Below, one piece after another: positions 53,099 to 63,009 of a stretch of DNA of 64,000 bases; position 1 is the first letter of the stretch; the number at the start of each line of letters is the position of its first letter. The position numbers were made by a program, and so were the translations under genes. Under the pieces are notes generated by a model. It searched no databases. It was not told where the DNA came from and worked only from the letters and a program-made list of their open reading frames with translations. The stretch covers positions 62,001-126,000 of the forward strand of contig NZ_CP019038.1 in the NCBI RefSeq assembly GCF_001941825.1, read 5' to 3'. This DNA comes from Massilia putida (GTDB lineage: Bacteria > Pseudomonadota > Gammaproteobacteria > Burkholderiales > Burkholderiaceae_D).

Positions 53099-54877
53099 AT
53101 GAATCAAGACTGGATCCTTCAACAAAGAGAAACTCGACGAGCGTTCTCAAACTCAACTTGGGTGCCCTTGAGGGAAAGCAGCACGGATGAGCAGGGTAAT
53201 GTTCGTGCTGTGGGTTATGTCAGCGAAGTATTCGCATGCGGATCTGTTGCCTTTCCGCCGGAGCATCGCGGCTTTGCGGAAGGACTTAGCTGGAGTGAAA
53301 TCGGGATTGGACGCAGTGCGCAACCATATGCCTACGAGGACGGCTATTATTCATCTATCGAGCAGTATCAATATCACGATAAAGAACCAATAGGAGTCAA
53401 TCTAGTCTTTGAACACCCCCAGCCTGTTGTAGGCGGAAAGCTGTGGATTTTAAATCCTGATCTAGTTGTCGCGCTGCATCTAATAAAGGAGGGGGGCGAG
53501 TGGGTCAGGCCAGAAGAAAACTTCGCGGTAGTGGCACGCGAAGTTGTTGACGAAAAAGGGAATTATCGTCGCATTGAAATTAAGCGAGAGTTCCTGATGG
53601 ATTACTTGGCCGCAAGGAATCTGTCGCTCCGACTGTCCTATTACCGTCAACGAGTAGAGAATGTGGCTACTTTGGAAAACAGTCCGTACTCGAATCTGGT
53701 AGACCTACAGGAACAGCGGGACGGGGGGCGATTTGAGCTTCGAGTTCGCACTTTGGATACTATTTTTGGGGGGAGTTGGGCTTCGTTTCGCATGTGGCGA
53801 ACGGACGTCGATGAAGATGATGACGCGCCGGTAATGGGGCCAGAGAACAATGATAACGTCGAGACCGAGAGCTCCGAAGGATATCGTGGTGGTTACAAAG
53901 GCGTGCGCGTAGAAGGGGAGTTTTGGCGAGACGAATGGATCGAGCACCAAGGGCTGAGTGTGCGTGTGCGAGGAGATGCCGACAAGAATCTTCCTCAATT
54001 CATTGTGGAGACCGATGGGGCACGAATTGCATCTGTAGATTTAGATAATGAAGATATTGGCCGATGGCTTTGGTTCCGCCCAAGCATAGTCAACGAGCTT
54101 CTTAAGTATCGTGGTTTTTCATTAGATTGGTATACCGCAGAAACCGGCGCTATACACTCAACATCCGGTTACGTAACTCCTTTCGGTGTCAACGGTTCTG
54201 ACCTTGTAACCGTCTATGCTTATGATATCGCGCGTCTAGACGGCTGGGAACAGCACATTTGGGCTGCACATAATGTTGTCCCCGATGGAAAAGTCTCTAG
54301 CGAATTATTAGCTGCACAGGTAAGAGCTGAACCAGCCGGCACTTATGCTGTTGAGTTTTTGCTCTTCCAAACTATGCGCCAATTAGAGCAAGGCTTCCGT
54401 GATAGATTCGGCGTATCGTTATATACCCATGACATTGACGATGCAGCAGTTATGCAGCATATGTCTCGTTTTGCAAGTACAGATCAGGCCTCATTGTTGA
54501 GACTGGCGAAAGAACTCGTGCGCGTGTTTTCGGATCGACTTAATGTCACTGTACTTCGTAAGCTTGCGGCTCATGCGGAAAAGGAAAAGCTAGGCTCGAA
54601 CAAACTTCTACAGGATATTTTGGCACAGAAGGTGGGTGCTGATAGAGCACGCCAAGTGCTTAGTGTCATTGCTGGTGCATACGATATGCGAGTAGGTGAC
54701 GCACATCCGACAGGTTCTAAAATCCGTGATGCTATAAAACTCGCAGGAGTTGATGAAAGCTTGTCGTATCTGCAGCAGGGCGAGCAACTAATTTCGAATT
54801 TTGGAGAGGCAGTCTGGTGGATCGGAAGATTGCTTTTCGGGCCGCCTGAAGGCGATGGGTCAAAAACCATTGGCTGA
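53099..54877 (+). CDS. Unknown 592-residue protein with HEPN-like C-terminal motif
   Basis: Not recognised as a named family. The first ~400 residues look beta-rich and soluble (many Trp, Tyr, acidic residues; an acidic loop DEDDDAPVMGPENNDN near 245). The last ~190 residues are helical and contain Arg531-x4-His536 (RVGDAH) in a helix followed by PTGSKIRDAIKLAGVD. R-x4-6-H is the active motif of HEPN ribonucleases, which are frequent effectors in phage defence. No signal peptide or membrane segment. First cargo gene in the island. A defence role is inferred from motif and context only. Confidence 0.6.
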   Translation: MNQDWILQQRETRRAFSNSTWVPLRESSTDEQGNVRAVGYVSEVFACGSVAFPPEHRGFAEGLSWSEIGIGRSAQPYAYEDGYYSSIEQYQYHDKEPIGVNLVFEHPQPVVGGKLWILNPDLVVALHLIKEGGEWVRPEENFAVVAREVVDEKGNYRRIEIKREFLMDYLAARNLSLRLSYYRQRVENVATLENSPYSNLVDLQEQRDGGRFELRVRTLDTIFGGSWASFRMWRTDVDEDDDAPVMGPENNDNVETESSEGYRGGYKGVRVEGEFWRDEWIEHQGLSVRVRGDADKNLPQFIVETDGARIASVDLDNEDIGRWLWFRPSIVNELLKYRGFSLDWYTAETGAIHSTSGYVTPFGVNGSDLVTVYAYDIARLDGWEQHIWAAHNVVPDGKVSSELLAAQVRAEPAGTYAVEFLLFQTMRQLEQGFRDRFGVSLYTHDIDDAAVMQHMSRFASTDQASLLRLAKELVRVFSDRLNVTVLRKLAAHAEKEKLGSNKLLQDILAQKVGADRARQVLSVIAGAYDMRVGDAHPTGSKIRDAIKLAGVDESLSYLQQGEQLISNFGEAVWWIGRLLFGPPEGDGSKTIG

Positions 54878-55093
54878 CTATGATTTTTTCGTAGTGAGCC
54901 GACGCGTGTCCACCCTACCGAGGTTACACTTGGGATCAGTTCGATTTTGTGACGTACCGGCGGTGCCAGGCTTGGCGCCTGAAGTGAAAGACGTCGCGCG
55001 AAGCCGATAGACGGTCGTACGTGAGATTGTCCTCTTTTTTGATTTATTGATCGCCTTCTGTCGACGGCTATTGCTTGTGTTCTCCCAAAAAAT

Positions 55094-56089
55094 ATGAAAA
55101 ATCGAAGAAAAATAGGCGAAGTCAAACGAGAGATTCTCGATGGATGTGAATACGGGTTACTCAGAGCGGAACGAGTCTCCTCCATTAGATATATTGCTAG
55201 GTATCCCGATTTGTTCATGTACAACGGAGGTGCCATAGCTCATTATACCGATTTGGCTGGCTTTATTGGAATCTTGTCCAATAAAGGCTTTTGGCTATCG
55301 GATGCTCGATATCTGAATGATGAAGAAGAGTTGCACAACGGGCTGAACCTTGCACAAAGTTTGCTGCAAAGGCTTATCGCGAAAAATAGATGCACATTCT
55401 TTACGGATGTGCTCGATGGGGTGGCTAGAAAACTGTCAATCGATCCGCTCCGCGATACATACGTGTGTTCGTTTTCAACAAACTCCGACATGCTAGAGCA
55501 GTGGCGAGCATATGCTAGAAATGGGACAGGCATTTCTATTGAGTTCGATCTTGCAAGAACGACTCATTACCCACACTTCGGTTTGCCTCCACAATACTTT
55601 ACTATGAAGGTGGTCTACGACGACGAGGTAAAGATCTGGATTTTGCTTTCTGTTATATCGACGTATCGACAGGGTTTCTTGTTTGACTTGGCGCGGCATC
55701 CGAATGAATGCAAAGATTATATCGATGACTATATTCGAAGCTTGGCATTTCGCCTATCGTCGCTATTTGTGAACTTCAAACACTCGTCGTTTCGCTCGGA
55801 GCAGGAGGTGCGGCTTGTTGATGCGTCTCGAAAATTTGATTTTTACAATGGGAAGCGCTATAGAGCATCCAATGGCATCATTGTGCCTTACGTTTGCACA
55901 TATGACACGAAACTAAAAAACGATAATGGTGAACCTATGGAGCTCGATAATCTGCCAGTTCGTAAAGTCATGGTGGGACCTGCGGCTCATCAAAAGGCAA
56001 TGATAAGTAGTATAAAAAATTTTCTCGAAGATTTTGGATACGGTGGCGCTATCCCGGTAGCGAAGTCATGTATTCCTTACAGGGGTTGA
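55094..56089 (+). CDS. DUF2971-domain protein
   Basis: 331 residues. HYTDLAGFIGILSNKGFWLSDARYLNDEEEL, then VCSFSTNSDMLEQWRAYARNGTGISIEF and FRSEQEVRLV are the standard DUF2971 landmarks (read in parts). The biochemical function of DUF2971 is unknown; it is frequent in accessory and defence regions. The start is uncertain (ATG 55094; no good ribosome site). It lies 217 bases after the HEPN-like gene, in the same direction. Confidence 0.85.
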   Translation: MKNRRKIGEVKREILDGCEYGLLRAERVSSIRYIARYPDLFMYNGGAIAHYTDLAGFIGILSNKGFWLSDARYLNDEEELHNGLNLAQSLLQRLIAKNRCTFFTDVLDGVARKLSIDPLRDTYVCSFSTNSDMLEQWRAYARNGTGISIEFDLARTTHYPHFGLPPQYFTMKVVYDDEVKIWILLSVISTYRQGFLFDLARHPNECKDYIDDYIRSLAFRLSSLFVNFKHSSFRSEQEVRLVDASRKFDFYNGKRYRASNGIIVPYVCTYDTKLKNDNGEPMELDNLPVRKVMVGPAAHQKAMISSIKNFLEDFGYGGAIPVAKSCIPYRG

Positions 56090-56203
56090 TCCGCATTAGT
56101 GGGAAGGGCCCTGTAGAAGGACTTGCCGGCCTATCTGCGGCGCCCCCAAACAATGCGTTACTCATCCACCACAGAAGGTGACAATCACGGCAGAATTACC
56201 ACA

Positions 56204-56545
56204 CCGTATGGGTTAATCGCGCTGGCCGGGTTTTCGGGCGAGTTTGGCGTAATCATGCTGCTGTACCTAAAGCATGCTTGGGAACCCCAGTTCGCTGCCG
56301 GCGAATCCGGCGAGGTCGACCTGTCAATGCGATCTGCGAGGGTGCCGTCCTGCGTGTGCGGCCGAAGGCGATGACGATGGCCGTGATCATCGCCGGTCTT
56401 CTGCCAGCCATTGCGGTTTCCGGGACGGGGTCGGAGATCATGCAGAGATCGCGGCGCCGATGGTGCATCGGATGATCACGGCGCTGCTGCTTTCAATGTT
56501 CGTGGTGCCGGTGGTACCTCTTGTTGCGGCGTTGGCGGTTGAGGA
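56204..56545 (+). pseudogene. CusA/CzcA-type RND efflux pump, decayed C-terminal fragment
   Basis: Three successive frames each read as part of a heavy-metal RND pump: [23 protein letters not shown], then [19 protein letters not shown] with GTGSEIMQR, then [21 protein letters not shown] (each quoted in part). Two frameshifts separate them. The rest of the pump is missing, so this is a relic of a lost copper/silver or cobalt/zinc/cadmium resistance locus. Confidence 0.8.
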
Positions 56546-56666
56546 CGCAGCCGCCTACCACCAATACGATTTCGAAATCGGCCTGAAGTGGGACACTACC
56601 AGGTGAGCAGTGCTATCGTTTGGTGTACGTGCGATCGGCGATGCCATCAAGACCAGTAGAACATCA

Positions 56667-57862
56667 CTACTCAAAACGCTCATCGCTGATTCGATCGCGC
56701 GCGGTTTCGAATTCTCGCTCTCTGGCCACTTCTTGCGCGCACTGGGCCTTGGCCGCCATTGCGAGCGGGCCAAGGGGTGGGATCAAAGGCGCGATGCTGT
56801 CCAATAGCCGAGCGTTTGCCTCCATGAGTGCGGCGCGCGACCCGCTCCAACTCATGGGCCGGAACCGTGCAATGAATGTTGCGAGCACTGCCTCGGGATT
56901 AGGAGCACCCATAAGTAGTGCCACAGCTTGTTCGGACCATGCGTGCGCTACATTTGCTTCCGCGGGCCGATCAAACGTTATGATCGCAGCCGCAAGTGGG
57001 TAGCGAACCTCAGCGTCTAAGTTGCACCAAGCGATGAGTGTAGCGGGGGGAATCGAATCCATCGGGTTAGCTCGATGGTCTCCCGAATCGTCAAATACCC
57101 GCACACCAACCCGACGGTCTTCTTCGTCACCCGAGAATAGAGCATTTAATACTGGAACAGGTTGTACTTGTAATAGGGCTGTAAGCAGTTCCTGATTCTC
57201 GAACGAGTGAGCCTCGTAGTTCGCTATGGCCTGCCGTAGTTGAATGGCAACTTCAGCTGCAATCGGGCCTGCGGCGCTTGCAGTCAGGCACGCCTTCGCA
57301 ACCTCCGCAAGATGGTATGTTTTGCTCGAATCGATGGTCCGGAAGTCGATACGACGTAACAGCTCTTGCCCTGCCAAAACAAGCTCTGGCTCATGGTCCC
57401 GCTTGTCGGAACGGTCCGAGTAGAAACGCATGTCTAGGATTTCCAGCGCAACATCAAACCCGTCGGGCTGGCCGGCAATCAACAAGAGCAGCTTTTTGAA
57501 GGGACCGGGGGGCATATGATCCGTGACGCGGCCGAACGTAAGGTATCGGAACGCCAGGATCGGGACTTGGGCGTGCAGTGCGCGCTCAAGTCTGGCTACG
57601 CCGCGCGCATCGATCTCTACGGCTGTTTGTAATAACGGCGAAAGCTGGAGCAAGCTTGGGGTTTCGAGCGCGGCATCAAGTAGGTCTTGTGCGAGGGGTC
57701 TGTCTCGCTCCCAGACAGCTGCCAGAAAGCCCCTGAGAACTTGAACATCATGGTGCTCCGACGGTACTTGCCCAAGACCGTCGGCGAGTTTTTCCCAAGT
57801 GGCGAGAGCCTGGGGTAACGCTGTCGCCAACCCCTGACCAAACGCCCATGTTCGGGCCCCAC
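56667..57862 (-). pseudogene. C-terminal part of a large helical-repeat protein, cut by IS3 element
   Basis: About 398 codons without their own start, entering directly from the left end of the IS. The sequence is rich in leucine and alanine helices (HDVQVLRGFLAAVWERDRPLAQ, LLQLSPLLQTAVEIDARGVA), like the C-terminal helical repeats of large NTPase-type proteins. I do not recognise the family. The N-terminal part does not reappear on the other side of the IS, so material was deleted. A defence-type STAND-like protein is one possibility, not supported by any motif. Confidence 0.6.
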
Positions 57863-57912
57863 TGAACCGCCCCGGGTTTTGTAGAGGCTCCATTGTTTGA
57901 GAAAATGGAGCT

Positions 57913-58236
57913 ATGAAGAAGCAACCCAAGTATTCCCCAGAAGTCATCGAGCGCGCCGTGCGCATGGTCAGCGAGGCCGCCAGCGAGTACAACTCGCAGT
58001 GGGCAGCCATCGAATCGATCGCAGCCAAGATCGGCTGCACACCTGAAACCCTACGTCGCTGGGTACGCCAGCAGGAGCGCGATACCGGCCAGCGTCCAGG
58101 GCCGACCACCGCCGAGGAGGAGCGCATCAAGGCGCTGGAGCGTGAAGTGCGCGAGCTGCGCAAGGCAAACGAGATCCTGCGTCTGGCGAGTGCGTTTTTC
58201 GCCCAGGCGGAGCTCGACCGCCGCTTCAAATCGTGA
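57913..58236 (+). CDS. IS3-family transposase OrfA
   Basis: 107 residues. A helix-turn-helix ([29 protein letters not shown]) for end binding, then a leucine-zipper-like coiled coil ([22 protein letters not shown]) for oligomerisation. It ends ..[12 protein letters not shown], the usual end of OrfA in this IS3 group. The stop overlaps the orfB start (GTGA). Confidence 0.93.
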   Translation: MKKQPKYSPEVIERAVRMVSEAASEYNSQWAAIESIAAKIGCTPETLRRWVRQQERDTGQRPGPTTAEEERIKALEREVRELRKANEILRLASAFFAQAELDRRFKS

Positions 58237-59135
58237 GGGCATTCATCGACCAGTACCGCCATGCTTACGGTGTCGAGCCGATCTGCCGGGTGATGCAGGT
58301 CGCGCCGTCGGGCTACTGGCGACACGCGGCGCAGCAGCGCAATCCGGCACTGCGCTGTTCACGAGTCCAGCGCGACGACGTGCTGAGCGTCGAGATCGAA
58401 CGGGTCTGGCAGGCGAACCTGCAGGTCTACGGGGCCGACAAAGTGTGGCGCCAACTGCGGCGTGAGGGAACCGATGTGGCCCGCTGTACGGTGGAGCGCT
58501 TGATGCGCAAGGCCGGCCTGCGAGGCGTCATGCGCGGCAAGGTCGTGCGCACCACGGTAGCGGATGCGAAGGCGCCATGCCCGCTCGACCGGGTCAACCG
58601 CCAATTCAAGGCGCAGCGGCCGAACCAGCTGTGGGTCAGCGATTTCACTTATGTCTCGACCTGGCAGGGCTTCGTCTACGTAGCTTTCGTCATCGACGTC
58701 TTTGCCCGGCGCATCGTCGGCTGGCGTGTCAGCAGCTCGATGCGGACAGACTTCGTCCTCGACGCCTTGGAGCAGGCCTTGTACGCGCGTCAGCCGGAAC
58801 GAAACGCGTTGGTACACCATAGCGACCGCGGCTCGCAATACGTGTCGATTCGGTACAGCGAGCGTCTGGCAGAAGCCGGCATTGAGCCGTCTGTGGGCAG
58901 CAAGGGCGACAGCTACGACAACGCTTTGGCCGAGACCATCAACGGACTCTACAAGGCTGAGTTGATCCACCGCCGCGCTCCTTGGAAGACGCGTGAGGCC
59001 GTCGAACTGGCCACGCTGGAATGGGTGTCCTGGTTTAACCACCACCGCCTGCTTGAGCCACTCGGCTATATACCGCCGGCCGAAGCTGAGGCAAACTATT
59101 ACAAGCAACTGAGCAGTCAAGCCATCCCGGCCTGA
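58233..59135 (+). CDS. IS3-family transposase OrfB (DDE integrase)
   Basis: 300 residues from GTG 58233. An N-terminal HTH_21-like part ([16 protein letters not shown]), then the rve core with the acidic triad: Asp in LWVSDFTYV, Asp in [12 protein letters not shown] and Glu in [12 protein letters not shown]. It is intact and may be active. In this family an OrfAB fusion by -1 frameshifting is the working transposase. Confidence 0.95.
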   Translation: MRAFIDQYRHAYGVEPICRVMQVAPSGYWRHAAQQRNPALRCSRVQRDDVLSVEIERVWQANLQVYGADKVWRQLRREGTDVARCTVERLMRKAGLRGVMRGKVVRTTVADAKAPCPLDRVNRQFKAQRPNQLWVSDFTYVSTWQGFVYVAFVIDVFARRIVGWRVSSSMRTDFVLDALEQALYARQPERNALVHHSDRGSQYVSIRYSERLAEAGIEPSVGSKGDSYDNALAETINGLYKAELIHRRAPWKTREAVELATLEWVSWFNHHRLLEPLGYIPPAEAEANYYKQLSSQAIPA

Positions 59136-59190
59136 CTCACACTAACCGGCCTCCACGAAAGCCGGGGCGGTTCACTATGGAGGTAGTGAA

Positions 59191-59628
59191 ATGGACAACA
59201 AACCGCACTTAGCATCTGAACCAATTTGCGAAGAGCAGTATGCGCAAGTTCCGGCGGACTTCCCGCGCCCAGTACACCTCAGTGCAGTTTCAGGCGCGCA
59301 GCCAAAGCTCTTGATGACGGAGTACAAAGGACGCTTTTACAGTCCAGGCTGCACACCGCCGGAAATTTTCGCCAAATGGGATATGTGCGAGGACCTTGCT
59401 AGACAGATGTCAGCGAAATCTCTTGAGTCGAAAGCCGGGAAGCGCTCTCACATGTCCGAGCTTGAGATTCTCGACCAGTACCTTGCCCGACTGATTGCCA
59501 CGCGGTGGACTTCCGAAGACGAGGCGCGGTGGGTAATCCGTCGTGTAGCCGCGATGCTCGATTGGCCCGTACCACCTACGGCGGAAGGGCATGGCGGGCC
59601 TGATTCTTCGCTTAGCGCTAAAGCTTAA
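59191..59628 (+). CDS. Unknown 145-residue protein with SGAQPKL motif
   Basis: Not recognised. Strong ribosome site (ggaggt) just outside the IS end. SAVSGAQPKLLM near residue 35 resembles the SGxQxKL stretch of HipA-type toxin kinases, but the kinase core is absent and the remainder (CEDLARQMSAKSLES, then SEDEARWVIRRVAAMLDWP) is helical. It may be a complete small protein or a cargo accessory. The IS sits 16 bases before its ATG, so its own promoter was replaced or lost. Confidence 0.55.
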   Translation: MDNKPHLASEPICEEQYAQVPADFPRPVHLSAVSGAQPKLLMTEYKGRFYSPGCTPPEIFAKWDMCEDLARQMSAKSLESKAGKRSHMSELEILDQYLARLIATRWTSEDEARWVIRRVAAMLDWPVPPTAEGHGGPDSSLSAKA

Positions 59629-60529
59629 TCGTGTTGCCCCCCGGGAGCGTACATGCACTTCAAGAACAACGGGAGCGTGAATGTGCCGCGGCCTACTTTG
59701 TATCCATGAACACGACGATACAAAATACTGCGACTCGCCATTGGCGTTTTTCTGTGGCGTCGCACCATTTTTATCCCGCTCAGTGCCATTTCAGAGGTTC
59801 TTGGGCCACCTGTTCACGCCTATAAAGCCTGCGACCAGTGTAAGCGCTGCCGTGCGGTCACCTGCCAGTCTTGTGCTTGGCTTCGGTTTCGGCCTGGCAC
59901 ACGTCGTCTGACGACTGCAAGCAGGTGCTGGTTGTGCTGCTCGACTCATGCTTGAGCTTATGGCGCGCATGACGCAGCTCGATAGAAAGTAGTTCAGCAG
60001 AATCTAGTGTCTTGCAGGAAATTATTCGACTTTATTTAGCCTTCAATAAAACCTAATAAAGACCGCACTTCCCCTAGAGCATAGGCCGTAAACGCGATCG
60101 AACTTGCCAATCCTAGCGTGACTGTAGAAAAAGGCACATGAGCAATAAAGCCTCTCACCAGGGCTAGGGGCGGCTGTTCGATCACCAGCCAATCCTATGC
60201 TTGACTTCAATTCCGGCGTGGCGGGCATCGTCTAACGAAAGTAAGCGGCCTGTCGCCGACCGTACACTGAACAGCCAAGTGCCGCCGAAAGTAGATAATG
60301 ATGGGATAGACGCCCCACCCATAACGGCATCGATGTGCCAAAGTGGAAGTATCGAGCAGCCACTTGAACCAAGGGGGCAGCATCATGTAGATCACGACAG
60401 TTGGTATCGACCTGTCAAAGAACTACGTGGTGCGGTGGTGCACGATGGAGCCGCCGCGTGCGGTTAGAGACACCGACGGGGCATACGGCAAATCTCTCAG
60501 TCGTGCACAGAACGTATAAATCCGGGACT
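59629..60529. other. 901-bp stretch without intact genes; IS110 remnant inside
   Basis: No convincing complete gene. At about 60388-60440 (plus strand) the frame reads ITTVGIDLSKNYVV, which matches the N-terminus of IS110-family transposases (usual form ITTVGIDLAKNVF). It is preceded by ATG-TAG and breaks off soon after, so it is a relic. The rest, including clusters of short frames at 59640-59910, looks like decayed sequence. Confidence 0.55.
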
Positions 60530-60940
60530 TTATCCTTTTTCCTTTTTCGGGAGGGGCGCCATAAGCCTTTCACGTGAAAGGCCAGCAGCAGAGGCGTTGT
60601 GAATAAAGCGATTCGCGATTTCCGCCAGCTTCTGCATCTCTGCTTTCAGCAGGTCATTCTCCTCCTGCAGCTTAGCGATCCGTTCGATTGCGTCGAGCAT
60701 GCTTTGTGGGCGAGCGACTTTTTTCAACGTCGCTACTGCAGTCCGCAACTGCTGGCGCTTTGATTCGTAGGCGGACATGAGCACCGGCTTCTTGTGGAGG
60801 GCCTGCCGGGTTGGTTCATAACCCAATATGCTCTTTGCGCCCAAACAAATTGTCTCCCATTTGAAGGGCTGGCCCTTTGGCCATTCCCGGATCATCTCTG
60901 CGATTAACTTAACGTCGCTTGGCGTGATTGCCTTAGGCAT
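60530..60940 (-). CDS. Small coiled-coil protein of recombinase trio (GmtX-like)
   Basis: 136 residues. N-terminal part DVKLIAEMIREWPKGQPFKWETI, then GYEPTRQALHKKPVLMSAY, suggests a small DNA-binding fold. Residues about 85-112 (LDAIERIAKLQEENDLLKAEM) form a coiled coil. The ATG overlaps the stop of the 691-residue recombinase by 8 bases. Size, position and partners resemble GmtX of gamma-mobile-trio elements. Assignment rests on arrangement and size, not on a search. Confidence 0.6.
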   Translation of the reverse strand: MPKAITPSDVKLIAEMIREWPKGQPFKWETICLGAKSILGYEPTRQALHKKPVLMSAYESKRQQLRTAVATLKKVARPQSMLDAIERIAKLQEENDLLKAEMQKLAEIANRFIHNASAAGLSRERLMAPLPKKEKG

Positions 60941-63008
60941 TCCGTTCCCCCCTTAGTTCATCTAGACATGCAAGCAGATCACTACCATACTCGAGGACCA
61001 GTTCTTTTCGTGGCACGATTTTGATATTGGCGTGCTCAGCCTTCTCGTTAATCAGCGTCTGTTCGTGGTTAAAGTCAGTGCCGGCGAGCTCGATCGGACT
61101 GCCGTCTTCGATCGTTGGATCGTTTAGGATGGCCAGTAGTTGGTTCAAGCGGAGAATTTGCGGCCTCGCCACCCTTAGCCAACGGCTCGCTGACCTCTCT
61201 CCACGTACAATGGCTTCCTGGGCGGCTTTGTACGTTTTCACCAAATTTTCCCGGTCTAAAGCAACAATCTGGGCTGCGACCTTATCGCCTTTGCACATCA
61301 GGAGTTCTGAACAGTTTAAGCAGTCGCCAAACTTGTTGCATGCACCAGCTCGCCAACTGCGACGACATAGACCGTACCGGCTACGGTGAATGGGTCCTTG
61401 TCCGTAGATTTCTGCCTCTTCGCTGGTGACCGGATCCTTCGCGCTTTGGTCACTACTCATGCCCATCAACTTGGAGGCAGTTGTAGCAGCTTCACCTTGA
61501 TCGTTTTCGAGGTAGGTAAGCGTTTGACGATAAGACGAACGGCTACTCCAGGCTGTAATCGTCTCTATCGAGACTCCACTTTGTTTTGCCAATCTGTTCA
61601 GCATATGACGGATGCCGTGAGACTTAAGCTTGATTGACTCGAAACCGTGACGATCAAAGAAACACATCACAAGTCGATTCCTGTGACTCTGTCCTAAAGG
61701 AGCACCTAACCGCTTAGCGTAATAGTCTCGATGGAATGGTGCCAGGAGAACCGGACTAGCGCTCCAGTCGCTCGAGAATTGATAGCGACGAGTGCACAGT
61801 AAAGACTCCGACATTTTTGGTGGCAGCACGGCCGTGCCCTCAATGGACTCTTGATATGGAAAGTACGGATTTGACTGCTGATGATCCTTAAGTACAATTG
61901 CCCACAGAGAATTCAATGTGAAGCCAGTAAGTTTTCGTGCCCCCGTCCATTTCTTAATGTAGTCTTCGACAGACTTTCGACTTGCGAAACCTAGCGCGCG
62001 AGCTACTTCTTCGCGCGTCAGGATTTGGTCGTCTGGGACACGCGGACAGTCCGCGTGGCGGTAGAAGGTTGTGGGATTGGTCTCGAAATAGCGAGCGAGA
62101 CGTCGTCCTTCTTCGGTGATTTGCTTCAGCCGTTTGATGGCTTCTAGCGCGCTTTCGGCCATCACTTTGGGGATTGGCTTCCTCACATATTCTTTAATTT
62201 TCGGGACCCAGTATCTCAGGTAATACTGAACATCGCCGTCTTTGTCCTGGTCGCTACTCAAGCACTCAGTTCTAAACCTGATCACTTCGCCGACACGGCT
62301 CGGAGCGCTTAACAGAACGGCGGTGAGACTAGTAATGAGATGATCTTGGTCGCTTAGTGGCTCAATGTATCCGCGGCTAAAAACGTCGCCGATTGCTAGT
62401 AAGGCATCCTGATCCGCAACTTTGTTATCTTTTATGATCTTCGGGGCTTGCGATCCGTTTGTTCTGTCCCAGCTTAACTTCCCAACGTAGGGATGCGTCC
62501 AGTATTGAGCGGTGTTCGTGACGATACCGTACGCCGCCAGATTCCTCAAAATCCGCAAGAGCTCAGCTGCAAGGAATGGAGCTGCTTTCAAGCGACCGAG
62601 AACTGCAATCGCCTCGTCGAAATGTCTCAGTTTGACTTTGGTAATATCTGGCACCTCCATGTTTTTTCGAAGAACAAATTCCAAGGCGCGAAATGCAGTC
62701 ATTTCGCGGGCGATGTTTTTGTGTGGCGCTTCGTGATGGCGATAGCGTATATAAGCCTTTGCCACCTCCACAAATCGTGGATGCATTAGTTGATCAACTC
62801 GCGGTTCGATGGTGTGATGTAGCGAGCAACTTTCCTCGTTCACAAATCTAACCGAACGGTAAGTTGTCTTCCACTCGGACGCTTCCCAAACAAACCCTTC
62901 AATTGCGGACCAAGTCGTCAAAATATCCCTGGAGAGGGTAATAAAGGCTTCCAGATTGCGCTGGGCAGAAAGCTCTTTGCGTGGCGTAAACTGAATGATA
63001 TCGACCAT
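60933..63008 (-). CDS. Large tyrosine-recombinase-like protein with Cys cluster (GmtZ-like)
   Basis: 691 residues from ATG 63008, one base after the stop of the upstream recombinase. Recombinase-like core at about 240-540: SAPSRVGEVIRFR (first Arg), KSHGIRHMLNRLA (HxxR) and LTYLEND (likely Tyr). After it comes a cysteine cluster (CRRSWRAGACNKFGDCLNC, MCKG), a probable zinc site. Second gene of the trio. It may be catalytic or an architectural partner. Confidence 0.7.
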   Translation of the reverse strand: MVDIIQFTPRKELSAQRNLEAFITLSRDILTTWSAIEGFVWEASEWKTTYRSVRFVNEESCSLHHTIEPRVDQLMHPRFVEVAKAYIRYRHHEAPHKNIAREMTAFRALEFVLRKNMEVPDITKVKLRHFDEAIAVLGRLKAAPFLAAELLRILRNLAAYGIVTNTAQYWTHPYVGKLSWDRTNGSQAPKIIKDNKVADQDALLAIGDVFSRGYIEPLSDQDHLITSLTAVLLSAPSRVGEVIRFRTECLSSDQDKDGDVQYYLRYWVPKIKEYVRKPIPKVMAESALEAIKRLKQITEEGRRLARYFETNPTTFYRHADCPRVPDDQILTREEVARALGFASRKSVEDYIKKWTGARKLTGFTLNSLWAIVLKDHQQSNPYFPYQESIEGTAVLPPKMSESLLCTRRYQFSSDWSASPVLLAPFHRDYYAKRLGAPLGQSHRNRLVMCFFDRHGFESIKLKSHGIRHMLNRLAKQSGVSIETITAWSSRSSYRQTLTYLENDQGEAATTASKLMGMSSDQSAKDPVTSEEAEIYGQGPIHRSRYGLCRRSWRAGACNKFGDCLNCSELLMCKGDKVAAQIVALDRENLVKTYKAAQEAIVRGERSASRWLRVARPQILRLNQLLAILNDPTIEDGSPIELAGTDFNHEQTLINEKAEHANIKIVPRKELVLEYGSDLLACLDELRGERNA

Positions 63009-63009
63009 A

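Larger units (their letters stand above)
57863..59174 (+). mobile_element. IS3-family insertion sequence, 1312 bp
   Basis: Terminal inverted repeats of 25 bp begin TGAACCGCCCCGG at the left (57863-57887) and end in the matching GGCGGTTCA at the right (59150-59174); 22 of 25 positions agree. Two overlapping frames, orfA and orfB, lie between. The flanking bases (left ..ccac, right ctat..) show no target duplication, which fits a deletion or recombination beside the element. Confidence 0.93.

Noticed and set aside
55243..55699. Minus-strand frames opposite the DUF2971 gene.
   Set aside because: Short, without start signals, and antisense to a recognisable gene.
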